From: Massilia varians
GTDB lineage: Bacteria; Pseudomonadota; Gammaproteobacteria; Burkholderiales; Burkholderiaceae_D
Direction: 5' to 3'
Assembly: GCF_027923905.1 (NCBI RefSeq)
Contig: NZ_AP026966.1
Span: 2,729,001 to 2,793,000, forward strand
Length of the DNA: 64,000 nt
Position numbers and translations under genes: made by a program. Position 1 is the stretch's first letter; each line of letters starts with the position of its first letter. Below, one piece after another: positions 46,444 through 53,998 of this stretch. The notes under the pieces were generated by a model that worked only from the letters and a program-made list of their open reading frames with translations, searched no databases and was not told where the DNA came from.

Positions 46444-46455
46444 AGTCATCGTACA
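46444..46455. repeat. right arm of 12-bp inverted repeat
   Basis: AGTCATCGTACA, the inverse complement of 46370-46381. Confidence 0.85.
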
Positions 46456-46472
46456 ACATAGCCAGGAACACC

Positions 46473-48071
46473 ATGAAAACCTTGCTTGTCCTGCTGTTCC
46501 TGATCTGCGTTCCCGCCACCTCGCATGCCCGGGAGCGCGTCGAGAAGTACGGCGTCCATGAGATCGTCCTGCAAGGGAAGGACGCAGGCAACCCCTTCAT
46601 CGACCTCGAGCTCAGCGCCACCTTCACCAAGGGCGCCGACAGCTTCAGCCCGGAGGGCTTCTACGACGGCAAAGGCACTTATCGCATCCGCTTCATGCCG
46701 CCGAGTACCGGCGAGTGGCGCTGGGTCACCCGCAGCAACCATCCCGAACTGGATGGAAAGAAGGGCAGTGTGCTCGCCGTGGAAAGCGCCAACAAGGGCC
46801 CGGTGCGGGTCGCCAACGTCCACCATTTCGCCCATGCGGACGGCACGCGCTTCTACCCCTTCGGCACCACCATCTACGAATGGGCCTTCCAGCCGGAAGA
46901 CAAGAAGCTGCAAACGCTGGCGACGCTGCGTGCAAGCGCCTTCAACAAGGCGCGCATGCTGGCGGTGCCGCCCTACAAGCCGAATTACCTGAGCGGCCCC
47001 GGCAAGCTCACCGAGTTTCCTTTTGTTGGCACGTCGCGCGCCGATTTCGACTTCTCGCGCTTCAATCCGGTCTATTTCCAGAACCTGGAGCGCGACGTGA
47101 AGCGCCTCTCGGACCTCGGCATCCAGGTCGACCTGATCCTGTTTCGCCCCTACGACAAGGGCCAGTGGGGCTTCGACACCACCAGCGACGCCGTCAACCA
47201 GCGCTTCATCCGCTACATGGTGGCGCGCTTCGCGGCCTACCAGGGCATCTGGTGGAGCCTGGCCAACGAGAACAGCTACATCAAGCACCTGAGCGACGAG
47301 GACTTCGACCGCTACTTCCAGATCGTCCAGAAGTACGACCCTTACGGCCACCTGCGCTCGATTCACAATGCCGATCGCATCTACGACTACAACAAGCCCT
47401 GGGTCACGCACGTGAGCCTGCAGTACTACAACGCGGTGAAGGTGTTCGGCGTGTCGCCGCTGCTGCGCGACATCTTCCGCAAGCCGATCGTGCACGACGA
47501 GATCAACTACGAAGGCAATTCGGCCAGCCGCTGGGGCCAGCTCAGCGGCGAAGAGCTGACGCGCCGCTTCTGGATCGCGCTGCTAGGGGGCGCCTATGCC
47601 ACGCATGGCGAAATCCTCGACAATGGCTGGATCGGCGGGGGCGGCTTCCTGGCCGGCACCAGCCCCGAGCGGATCGCCTTCCTGCGCAAGATCGTCGAGA
47701 GCGGACCGCCGGAAGGACTCAGGCCGATCGACCAGCTGTTCGTGATGAACGCGGCCGGCAAGGCCGGGGAATACTATCTTTATTATTTTGGCGACGAGCG
47801 ACCGCGCGAGTGGCCCTTCGTGCTGCCGGTCGGGGAGCTGAAGAAGGGCATGCGCTTCAAGGTGGACCTGATCGACACCTGGAACATGACGGTCGAGCCG
47901 GTGCCGGGCAGCTTTGAAATCGGCGAGCTGACGCGCTACCGCGCCGCCGACAAAAACCTGCGCGTGCTTGCGCTGCCCGGCAAGCCCTACATGGCCTTGC
48001 GCATCCAGCGCATCGGCGCCATGCCGCAGGGCGAGAGCGCGCCACAACCCGGCGCCGCGGCCGACGATTGA
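46473..48071 (+). CDS. exported glycoside hydrolase-like protein, DUF5060/DUF4038
   Basis: A 532-residue secreted protein with a signal peptide (MKTLLVLLFLICVPATSHA). A beta-sandwich DUF5060 domain (about 25-110, with RIRFMPPSTGEWRW) precedes a TIM-barrel DUF4038 domain (about 115-410), and the end resembles DUF5605. The barrel shows WWSLANENSY (E266) and KPIVHDEINYEGNS (E343), plausible acid/base and nucleophile of a retaining enzyme. Related DUF4038 proteins (GH140) cleave apiose from pectin RG-II. The adjacent acetylesterase supports pectin breakdown; the exact linkage is unknown. Confidence 0.8.
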   Translation: MKTLLVLLFLICVPATSHARERVEKYGVHEIVLQGKDAGNPFIDLELSATFTKGADSFSPEGFYDGKGTYRIRFMPPSTGEWRWVTRSNHPELDGKKGSVLAVESANKGPVRVANVHHFAHADGTRFYPFGTTIYEWAFQPEDKKLQTLATLRASAFNKARMLAVPPYKPNYLSGPGKLTEFPFVGTSRADFDFSRFNPVYFQNLERDVKRLSDLGIQVDLILFRPYDKGQWGFDTTSDAVNQRFIRYMVARFAAYQGIWWSLANENSYIKHLSDEDFDRYFQIVQKYDPYGHLRSIHNADRIYDYNKPWVTHVSLQYYNAVKVFGVSPLLRDIFRKPIVHDEINYEGNSASRWGQLSGEELTRRFWIALLGGAYATHGEILDNGWIGGGGFLAGTSPERIAFLRKIVESGPPEGLRPIDQLFVMNAAGKAGEYYLYYFGDERPREWPFVLPVGELKKGMRFKVDLIDTWNMTVEPVPGSFEIGELTRYRAADKNLRVLALPGKPYMALRIQRIGAMPQGESAPQPGAAADD

Positions 48072-48084
48072 GCAAAGAGAGTCC

Positions 48085-50139
48085 ATGAATTTCTCCACGC
48101 ATCACGGCGCCCTGCTGGCCGGCCTGCTGGCCTGCCTGCCAATTTTGGCAGCGGCGCAGGCGAGCGCGGCCACACAGCGTTTCAACTTCACGAACCAGCC
48201 TGTGCCCGGCGCCATCCAGGTCCAGTGGAGCGAGCGCAGCGGAGCGCCGCTGTACCAGCCCAGCCTTGGTTACGGCTTCGTCGAGCGCACCGGCGCCTTG
48301 CCCGCGCGCGTCGTGCACACCGGCGCCATCCGCAGCGAGGGCAAGGGCTTCGTGATCGAGGAGCCGGCCTTCGAGGCGGAGAAGGGCTTCGAGAAGGACC
48401 ATTACAACAACTTCGGCATGGCGTTTCGCATCAAGGCGGCGCCGGGCGCCTACGCCATCCGCGTCAGGACCAGTTCGAAGGCCGAGGACACCACCGTGTC
48501 CGTGACCGGCATGCAGGCCAGCCGCCTGGCGCCGGGCGTGTTCTGGGATGCGGCCGGCCTGCTGCCGAATACGACGAGCGCCGGCTGGCAGGGCAGGGAA
48601 TGGTCCTTCCGCTACGTCAATGGGCGCGGTTTCATCGATATCGAGATCGAACCGAAGCGTGCCGGCACGCCGGTCGGCATCGAGGAAATCGTGCTGACGC
48701 CGATCGCGCCCGAGGCGCGCGCGAGCAGGCTGCCGACCATCTATACGCTGGGCGACTCCACCGTCAAATCCTACACGTTCGATGAGGCGCCGATGAGCGG
48801 CTGGGGCCAGGTGTTCGATCGGCTGTTCGACCCGCGCAAGCGACGGGTGCTGAATTATGCGATGGGCGGACGGTCGTTTCGCAACGCTTATGCGGAAGGG
48901 CGGCTCAACGACCTGCTGCTGGACGGCCGCGTCGGCGACGTCGTGATGATCCAGTTCGGCCACAACGACGAAAGCCTGGACGAGGCGCGGCGCTTCGGAC
49001 GCGGATCGACCGAGGCGATGTATGAGAGCTTGATTACCGAGTTCTACCTGCCAGCGATCCGCGCGCGCGGCATGCTGCCGGTCTTTGTCACGCCGATGTC
49101 GCGCGTGAACGGCAATGCGCGGCCCGGCGATGTGTTCGTCAACTCCTTCAGCAAGCGCCGCTTTCCGGAACTGATGAAAAAGCTCGGCGCGGCGCATGGC
49201 GTCACGGTCGTGGACCTGAACGCGCTCAGCATCGATTACTACAACCGGGTGGGCGCGCAAGCGCTCATCCCGATGGTGATGGCGATCGAAGCCGGCGAGA
49301 CGCCCGGCAAGACCAACGACGGCAGCTACGCCAATGGCCACCCGGCGAACAAGATCGACGGCACCCATTTCCGCGAATCGCTCGCCAAGCAGTACGCGCG
49401 CATGGTGGCGAGCGAATTGGCGCGGCTGGCAGGGCGGGGCGACCGGATCGCCGCCGACATCGCCGCCGGTCTGCGCAGCGAAGTGCGGGCGGCCATCGAC
49501 GCCGACGACTGGGCGCCGGTCCATCCTGAAACCGCACGCGACATCGTGGCCGGCGCGGATGCGTACTACCGCGACCAGATCGAGAAGCTGCTGCAACTGC
49601 GGGCCCTGCGCAAGGATGCGCAAGGCGACTTCCATCCGCAGCGGGTCATGCAGACCCGCGAGTTCGCCGCGGCGCTCGCCATGCTCATGCGCCTGCCCGC
49701 GGGCAGCCTGTCGCAGTACGCCGACGGCCCGCTCTCGCGCGAACTGATGGGCGTGATCCTGCTCGACGCCTACCGCAGCCGTTTCGCCGCCCGGCCGGCC
49801 TACATGACCGACTACAACGGCAAGACCGTGCTGCCGGGTACGCCGGGCTACGACCCCAACCTCGACAGCGGCGCACAAGGCGCCATGTACTACCCGCTGG
49901 TCGGCTGGGCGCGCCTGCGCGATACCGGCGAGGTCTCGGCGCAGCATGCCGCCCGCCTGCAGGAGGCCTACGAACTGGGCCTGATTCGCGCGGAGGCGGG
50001 GATCGAGCGTGGCCGCATGGTCAATGGCAGCCTGCTGGAGCCGAAAGCCCCGGTGAGCCGTGCCAAGGCGGCCAAGGCCTTGTACTTCATGTGGGTGCTG
50101 GCGCAGCCGCCGAAAGCGGAGAACGATACCCAGGTTTGA
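48085..50139 (+). CDS. rhamnogalacturonan acetylesterase-like SGNH enzyme with extra C-terminal region
   Basis: A 684-residue exported protein (signal peptide ending near AQASA). Order: a jelly-roll-like N-terminal domain (about 30-205), an SGNH esterase (about 215-440) with GDS (S225), FGHND (N294) and KIDGTHF (D425, H428), the CE12-type rhamnogalacturonan acetylesterase pattern, and a C-terminal region of about 240 residues containing helical repeats that resemble S-layer homology modules (VMQTREFAAALAML; AYELGLIR; APVSRAKAAKALYFMW). It would remove acetyl groups from pectin. It follows the hydrolase gene by 13 bases with a good SD (AGAGAG). The frame opens further upstream but that is the end of the previous gene. 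Confidence 0.82.
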   Translation: MNFSTHHGALLAGLLACLPILAAAQASAATQRFNFTNQPVPGAIQVQWSERSGAPLYQPSLGYGFVERTGALPARVVHTGAIRSEGKGFVIEEPAFEAEKGFEKDHYNNFGMAFRIKAAPGAYAIRVRTSSKAEDTTVSVTGMQASRLAPGVFWDAAGLLPNTTSAGWQGREWSFRYVNGRGFIDIEIEPKRAGTPVGIEEIVLTPIAPEARASRLPTIYTLGDSTVKSYTFDEAPMSGWGQVFDRLFDPRKRRVLNYAMGGRSFRNAYAEGRLNDLLLDGRVGDVVMIQFGHNDESLDEARRFGRGSTEAMYESLITEFYLPAIRARGMLPVFVTPMSRVNGNARPGDVFVNSFSKRRFPELMKKLGAAHGVTVVDLNALSIDYYNRVGAQALIPMVMAIEAGETPGKTNDGSYANGHPANKIDGTHFRESLAKQYARMVASELARLAGRGDRIAADIAAGLRSEVRAAIDADDWAPVHPETARDIVAGADAYYRDQIEKLLQLRALRKDAQGDFHPQRVMQTREFAAALAMLMRLPAGSLSQYADGPLSRELMGVILLDAYRSRFAARPAYMTDYNGKTVLPGTPGYDPNLDSGAQGAMYYPLVGWARLRDTGEVSAQHAARLQEAYELGLIRAEAGIERGRMVNGSLLEPKAPVSRAKAAKALYFMWVLAQPPKAENDTQV

Positions 50140-50141
50140 TA

Positions 50142-50170
50142 TTGATGAATCTCAATAGATAGTGCATAAT
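50142..50170 (+). promoter_or_regulatory. promoter of tRNA-Val copy 2
   Basis: TTGATG (50142-50147) and CATAAT (50165-50170) are 17 bases apart, ten bases before the tRNA. The -10 region CATAATACGC is identical to copy 1. Confidence 0.75.
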
Positions 50171-50180
50171 ACGCGCACTC

Positions 50181-50255
50181 GGGAGGTTAGCTCAGGGGTA
50201 GAGCACTGCATTCACACTGCAGGGGTCGCAAGTTCGAAACTTGCACTTCCCACCA
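50181..50255 (+). tRNA. tRNA-Val (CAC), copy 2
   Basis: 75 bases, identical to 46087-46161 including the encoded CCA. Full cloverleaf; anticodon CAC. Confidence 0.97.
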
Positions 50256-50262
50256 GAATTTG

Positions 50263-50299
50263 AAAAGGCCGGCAACGCGCAAACGTTGCCGGCCTTTTT
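50263..50299 (+). terminator. Rho-independent terminator after tRNA-Val copy 2
   Basis: A perfect 11-base stem (GGCCGGCAACG / CGTTGCCGGCC) with loop CGCAAA and a T-tract. The target site of the IS element begins in this T-tract. Confidence 0.93.
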
Positions 50300-50304
50300 G
50301 CGTT
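50297..50304. repeat. left 8-bp target-site duplication
   Basis: TTTGCGTT, directly before the left end of the IS; repeated exactly at 51373-51380. Confidence 0.95.
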
Positions 50305-50330
50305 GGCGCTGTCATCCTTAGCTATGGATG
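50305..50330 (+). repeat. IS left inverted repeat
   Basis: 26 bases, starting GGCGCTGTCATC and ending GCTATGGATG; pairs with 51347-51372. Confidence 0.93.
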
Positions 50331-50390
50331 AGCGCGGAACTGCCGAGCTGTTCGCTGGTCGAACGCCTGTCGCCACAGACGGAATCGACC

Positions 50391-51365
50391 ATGCGCGCAC
50401 CCTATTTCAAGAAGTGGTTTGCCAAGCTCCCTGCGCTGAACCTGCCCCAGCGCCTGCAGACGCTGGCCGCTCTGCATCCCGCCGCCGGTATGGATCAGGT
50501 GGTCGCCCTCATTGGCCAGATCGGTGCGACGGGGCGGCGCTGCCCCAACTGCAGCTGTGAACGCTACTACCGGCACGGACAAGCGAACGGCCTGCAGCGC
50601 TACCGCTGCCGCACGTGCGGCCGCACCTATAACGACCTGAGCGGTACACCGCTGGCGCGGTTGCGGCTGCGAGATAAGTGGCTGGATTACCTGGCAAGCG
50701 TGCTCGACTCGAAGTCAGTACGCGTCGCCGCCAGCGAGGCCGGGGTGCACCGCAATACTGCCTTTCGCTGGCGTCACCGCTTCCTGCAGGGCCCTAGACA
50801 GGACCAGCCGCAGCGCCTGGGAGGCATTGCCGAGGTGGACGAAATGTTTATGTTGGAGTCGCAAAAAGGCGCGCGCAAGCTGAGCCGCCCAGCTCGCCGG
50901 CGCGGCGGCCGCGCAGGCAAGCGCGGCATCTCTCGCGAACTGGACTGTATTTTGGTTGCGCGCGACCGCAGTGGCCAGACCGTCGATGCGGTGGTCGGCC
51001 GTGGCGCGCTGACAGTGGTGCAGTTGGAGCGCCACTTGCTGCCCCGGCTTGACCGGCAAGTGCTCCTGGTCAGCGACGCGCACGCCGCCTATCGCAGCTT
51101 CGCCCGCAAGCATGACATTGCGCACGAGGCGGTGAACCTGCGTGCCGGGGTGCGGGTACGCCGCGGCCTTGCCGCCGCCATCCATGTTCAACATGTGAAC
51201 GCCTACCATCAGCGCTTCCGGCAATGGTTGAGCCGCTTCCGCGGCGTCGCTTCGCGCTACTTGCCGAATTACCTAGGATGGCGCCGAGCGCTCGATGGTG
51301 GACGGGTCACGACGGTGGAGCAGTTACTGCGCATCGCGATCGGACACATCCATAGCCAACGATGA
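50391..51365 (+). CDS. IS1595-family transposase
   Basis: A 324-residue transposase. An N-terminal zinc ribbon has Cys at 51, 54, 73 and 76 (CPNCSCERYY ... CRTCGRTY), followed by an HTH-like region (SVRVAASEAGVHRNTAFRWRHR) and a DDE-type core: D150 in AEVDEMFML, D229 in LLVSDAHAAY, and a HVNAYHQRF motif near 268 in place of the third acid. The C-terminal block FRGVASRYLPNYLGWRRAL is typical of the family. An upstream ATG at 50328 lies inside the left repeat and is unlikely. The stop codon lies inside the right repeat. No frameshift is seen. Confidence 0.93.
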   Translation: MRAPYFKKWFAKLPALNLPQRLQTLAALHPAAGMDQVVALIGQIGATGRRCPNCSCERYYRHGQANGLQRYRCRTCGRTYNDLSGTPLARLRLRDKWLDYLASVLDSKSVRVAASEAGVHRNTAFRWRHRFLQGPRQDQPQRLGGIAEVDEMFMLESQKGARKLSRPARRRGGRAGKRGISRELDCILVARDRSGQTVDAVVGRGALTVVQLERHLLPRLDRQVLLVSDAHAAYRSFARKHDIAHEAVNLRAGVRVRRGLAAAIHVQHVNAYHQRFRQWLSRFRGVASRYLPNYLGWRRALDGGRVTTVEQLLRIAIGHIHSQR

Positions 51366-51372
51366 CAGCGCC
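51347..51372 (-). repeat. IS right inverted repeat
   Basis: 26 bases; inverse of the left end with three mismatches. Confidence 0.93.
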
Positions 51373-51380
51373 TTTGCGTT
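51373..51380. repeat. right 8-bp target-site duplication
   Basis: TTTGCGTT, identical to 50297-50304. Confidence 0.95.
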
Positions 51381-51395
51381 TCGAGACCCGGAGCG

Positions 51396-51418
51396 ACGGG
51401 CGCATTGCGCGCCCGTTT
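51396..51418 (-). terminator. hairpin after the AI-2E family gene
   Basis: ACGGGCGC / GCGCCCGT stem with a five-base loop, just past the stop of the leftward AI-2E family gene. The T-tract is poor on either strand, so termination is only likely. Confidence 0.5.
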
Positions 51419-51424
51419 CCAGTG

Positions 51425-52456
51425 CTAGACCCTGGCCGTCACTTGCCCTTCGCGCAGCCAGCTGAACAGCACCGCCATCATGAAGGGCCCCACGAATAGC
51501 CCGATCACGCCCAGCGTCGACACGCCGCCCAGCAGGCCGAACAGCACTGCCAGGAAAGGCAGGTTGACGCGGTGGCCGATCAGTTTCGGGCGGATGAATT
51601 TATCCACCATGAACAGCTCCACCGCGCCCCAGGTAAACAGGCCCAGCGCGGCGCCCGCGTTGCCCTGGCCGAGCAGCAGCAGCGAGACCATGGTGAACGA
51701 CAGCGGCGCGCCGCCCGGAATCAGCGCCAGGTAGCCGGTGATCACGCCCAGCATCGCCGGGGCCGGCGCGCCGGCCACGTAATAGGCGGCGCCGAGCACG
51801 ATCCCCTCGAGCAGCGCGATCGAGCACAGGCCGAGGGCGGTGCCGCGCACTGACAGCGGCAGGATGCGGCGCAGGTTGTCGTAATGCTCGGGCAGCAGGC
51901 GCTTGCCGGCGCCATCCACGTAGCGCACCACGGCCGGACCGTGCAGGTAGAGGATGAACAGGGTCAGCAGGGTCAGGAACAGGTACAGGGCGTTGGCGAG
52001 GATCACCGAGCCCCAGAAGCGCGCCGCGCCGGTCAGGTGCGGCATGACGTCGCCCAGGGTGGTCTGGATCAGCGCGTTCAGGCCGCCCGGCACCGCCAGG
52101 TGCTCGCTCCACCATGCCAGGACGCGTTCGGCCACCACCGGAATGTTCGCCAGCCAGGCCGGCGCCGGGACCCCGACTTCGTTGAGTTCGGCCAGCAGGC
52201 GCTGCAGGCCGACCAGTTCGTTACCGAGCGCCTTGAACAGGAGCAGCGAGGGGCCGACGAAGCAGAGCACTAGCAGTGCCAGCAGGATGCTGGCGCTGGC
52301 CATGCGCGGCAGTCCGCGCGCCTGCAGGCGTTCATGCAGGGGCCAGGTGATGACCGCCAGCAGGCCGGCCCAGGCCAGCGAACCGAGGAAGTGCTGCAGC
52401 AGCAGCGCCAATGCGATGGTGAACAGCACCGGCAGCACGAGTGTCGAGTAGCGCAT
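51425..52456 (-). CDS. AI-2E family transporter (PerM/YdiK-like)
   Basis: A 343-residue inner-membrane protein with about eight membrane helices and the long periplasmic loop typical of the family (about 80-145). LLAVITWPLHERLQARG at the start, ITGYLALIPGGAPLSF and FVGPFMMAVLFSWLREG near the end are characteristic. TqsA exports autoinducer-2, but most members have other or unknown roles, such as Na+/H+ exchange; no specific substrate is claimed. It lies 34 bases after htpX on the same strand. Confidence 0.87.
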   Translation of the reverse strand: MRYSTLVLPVLFTIALALLLQHFLGSLAWAGLLAVITWPLHERLQARGLPRMASASILLALLVLCFVGPSLLLFKALGNELVGLQRLLAELNEVGVPAPAWLANIPVVAERVLAWWSEHLAVPGGLNALIQTTLGDVMPHLTGAARFWGSVILANALYLFLTLLTLFILYLHGPAVVRYVDGAGKRLLPEHYDNLRRILPLSVRGTALGLCSIALLEGIVLGAAYYVAGAPAPAMLGVITGYLALIPGGAPLSFTMVSLLLLGQGNAGAALGLFTWGAVELFMVDKFIRPKLIGHRVNLPFLAVLFGLLGGVSTLGVIGLFVGPFMMAVLFSWLREGQVTARV

Positions 52457-52490
52457 CCTGGCCTGAATCCCTTGTTATGTTGTGTTAAGT

Positions 52491-53360
52491 TCAGGCGCGC
52501 TGGAGCGCGGCAATGCGCTCCTCGCACGACGGGTGGCTGCTGAACAGCGACATCACACCGCCGCCGGCGATGCCCGAGGCAGCCATGTTTTTCGGCAGCG
52601 CGCCGGCGCCGATGCCGCCCAGGCGGGCCAGCGCATCGATCATCGGACGCGGCGTGCCCATGATCTGCGCGGCGCCGCGGTCGGCGCGGTATTCGCGCTG
52701 GCGCGAGAACCAGGCCACGATGATACTGGCCAGGATACCGAACAGGATATCGCAGACGATGGCGGTGATGGTGTACGCGATGCCGGGGCTGCTGCTTTCC
52801 TCGTCCTTGCGCAGCAGGCTGTCCACCGCATAGGCGACCACGCGCGCCAGGAAGATCACGAAGGTGTTGACCACACCCTGGATCAGGGTGAGCGTGACCA
52901 TGTCGCCATTGGCGATGTGCGCCACCTCGTGCGCCAGCACGGCCTCGACTTCGTCCTGCGTCATGGATGCCAGCAGCCCGGTGGACACCGCCACCAGCGA
53001 CGCATTCTTGGTGGCGCCGGTGGCGAAGGCGTTCGGCTCGCCCTCGTAGACCGCGACCTCCGGCATGGCGATGCCGGCGCGCTGGGCCTGGGCCGCGACG
53101 GTGGCCATCAGCCAGGCTTCGGTGGCGTTCGCGGGCTGACCGATGACGCGCGCGCCGGTCGACCACTTGGCCATGGGTTTGCTGATCAGGAGCGAGATGA
53201 AGGCGCCGCCGAAGCCCATCAGGCCGGCGAAGACGAGCAGGGCGCCGAGGTTCAGGCCGTTAGCGGTGAGGAAGCGGTTGACGTCCAGCAGGCTGGCGGA
53301 AATGCCCAGCACCAGCATGATGGCGAGGTTGGTGGCGATGAGTAGTACGGTGCGTTTCAT
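52491..53360 (-). CDS. htpX: membrane protease HtpX
   Basis: A zinc metalloprotease that degrades misfolded membrane proteins. 289 residues. Two N-terminal membrane segments, the HEVAH zinc site (H144, E145, H148), a further pair of membrane segments, and the third ligand Glu in [27 protein letters not shown] is the conserved block before the active site. A bulged hairpin lies in its leader (see 53388-53414). The downstream gene is the AI-2E family transporter. Confidence 0.96.
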   Translation of the reverse strand: MKRTVLLIATNLAIMLVLGISASLLDVNRFLTANGLNLGALLVFAGLMGFGGAFISLLISKPMAKWSTGARVIGQPANATEAWLMATVAAQAQRAGIAMPEVAVYEGEPNAFATGATKNASLVAVSTGLLASMTQDEVEAVLAHEVAHIANGDMVTLTLIQGVVNTFVIFLARVVAYAVDSLLRKDEESSSPGIAYTITAIVCDILFGILASIIVAWFSRQREYRADRGAAQIMGTPRPMIDALARLGGIGAGALPKNMAASGIAGGGVMSLFSSHPSCEERIAALQRA

Positions 53361-53387
53361 GGTTCCGGTGTGCGTTGATCGATAGCG

Positions 53388-53414
53388 GCAGGACGGTCTG
53401 GCGACCGGTCCTGC
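53388..53414 (-). promoter_or_regulatory. hairpin in the htpX leader
   Basis: GCAGGACGGTC pairs with GACCGGTCCTGC across a TGGC loop with one bulged base, about 28 bases before the htpX ATG. It may be a terminator-like or temperature-sensitive leader element; no T-tract. Confidence 0.45.
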
Positions 53415-53531
53415 TCAGCCATAAGGATAACGCACCCGGCAGCTGTGGGAAAAGCGAAGAAATCGGAAGTTTTACTTCATAAATACGGAAGTGGCCCTCC
53501 TGGGCGCATGTCCGGCCCCCGGCGGGAGGGC

Positions 53532-53837
53532 TCAACCGTGCAGGTCTTCGTCCTTGAGGGTGCCGTTGACGTACAGGCGCAGCAGGATCGAGACCGGCGG
53601 CGGAATCTCGACACCGGTCTCGAAGCGGCTGCCGCTGGACTGGGTGACGCCGAAGCGGCTCCAGAATTTTTCCTGGCTTTCGCGCTTGCGGATGCGCAGC
53701 CGGCGCAGCTCGTGCGGGGCGGCCGGCCAAGGCCCGTTCTGGGCCGCCGGTTCGGTTGCCAGGTCTATTCCGACGGTGTCCACACCGAATTCCTCACCCA
53801 TCTTGCCAGCCATTGATTGTCCCTTTCGTTCGCCCAT
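53532..53837 (-). CDS. small HTH (XRE-like) regulator
   Basis: About 101 residues. The C-terminal half (RLRIRKRESQEKFWSRFGVTQSSGSRFETG, then LRLYVNGTLKDEDL) resembles a lambda-repressor-type helix-turn-helix. The N-terminal half is unremarkable. Start codon uncertain: ATG 53837 has AGGTGAG before it; ATG 53813 has AAGGGA before it; the open frame reaches 53906. It may control itself or the divergent GGDEF gene. No toxin partner is adjacent. Confidence 0.6.
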   Translation of the reverse strand: MGERKGQSMAGKMGEEFGVDTVGIDLATEPAAQNGPWPAAPHELRRLRIRKRESQEKFWSRFGVTQSSGSRFETGVEIPPPVSILLRLYVNGTLKDEDLHG

Positions 53838-53998
53838 GTCGATCTCACCTGCGACCGAGATGGGCCGCATCAAAGACTTGATCGTAGCCGGAAAGATAGT
53901 GGCCAAGGCTCACGAAAAATCACGACCATGCACTTTTCGTAAACGGTGGCGCAAACTCGGGTATGATCCAGAAGTTGCTTCCTGTCATCATTATTGAG

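Larger units (their letters stand above)
46213..46472. other. non-coding stretch before the pectin cassette
   Basis: Between the tRNA terminator and the first cassette gene (the gene-free gap from the tRNA end is 311 bases). No plausible ORF is seen. It holds a 12-base inverted repeat (next entries) and a small hairpin CAGCT-CGT-AGCTG at 46385-46397. It may carry the promoter and operator of the cassette or debris from an insertion. Confidence 0.5.
50305..51372 (+). mobile_element. complete IS1595-like insertion sequence (1068 bp)
   Basis: Bounded by 26-base inverted ends (50305-50330 and 51347-51372) that share GGCGCTGTCATC and GCTATGGATG, with three mismatches in the middle, and flanked by a perfect 8-base duplication. 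A single transposase gene fills it. Eight-base duplications and this transposase type fit the IS1595 (ISXO2-like) family. It appears intact and recently inserted. Confidence 0.93.

Noticed and set aside
47857..49947. A 696-codon frame opposite the pectin cassette
   Set aside because: Shadow; both cassette genes on the plus strand have signal peptides, catalytic motifs and an SD.
46087..50255. Classical integrative element with attL/attR at tRNA-Val
   Set aside because: No integrase or excisionase is found, and the repeated part is a whole tRNA unit including the -10 region, not a 3' fragment.
53963..53965. ATG at 53963 as start of the diguanylate cyclase
   Set aside because: It lies inside TATGAT, a good -10 candidate, and has no SD; starts at 53999 or 54017 are more likely.
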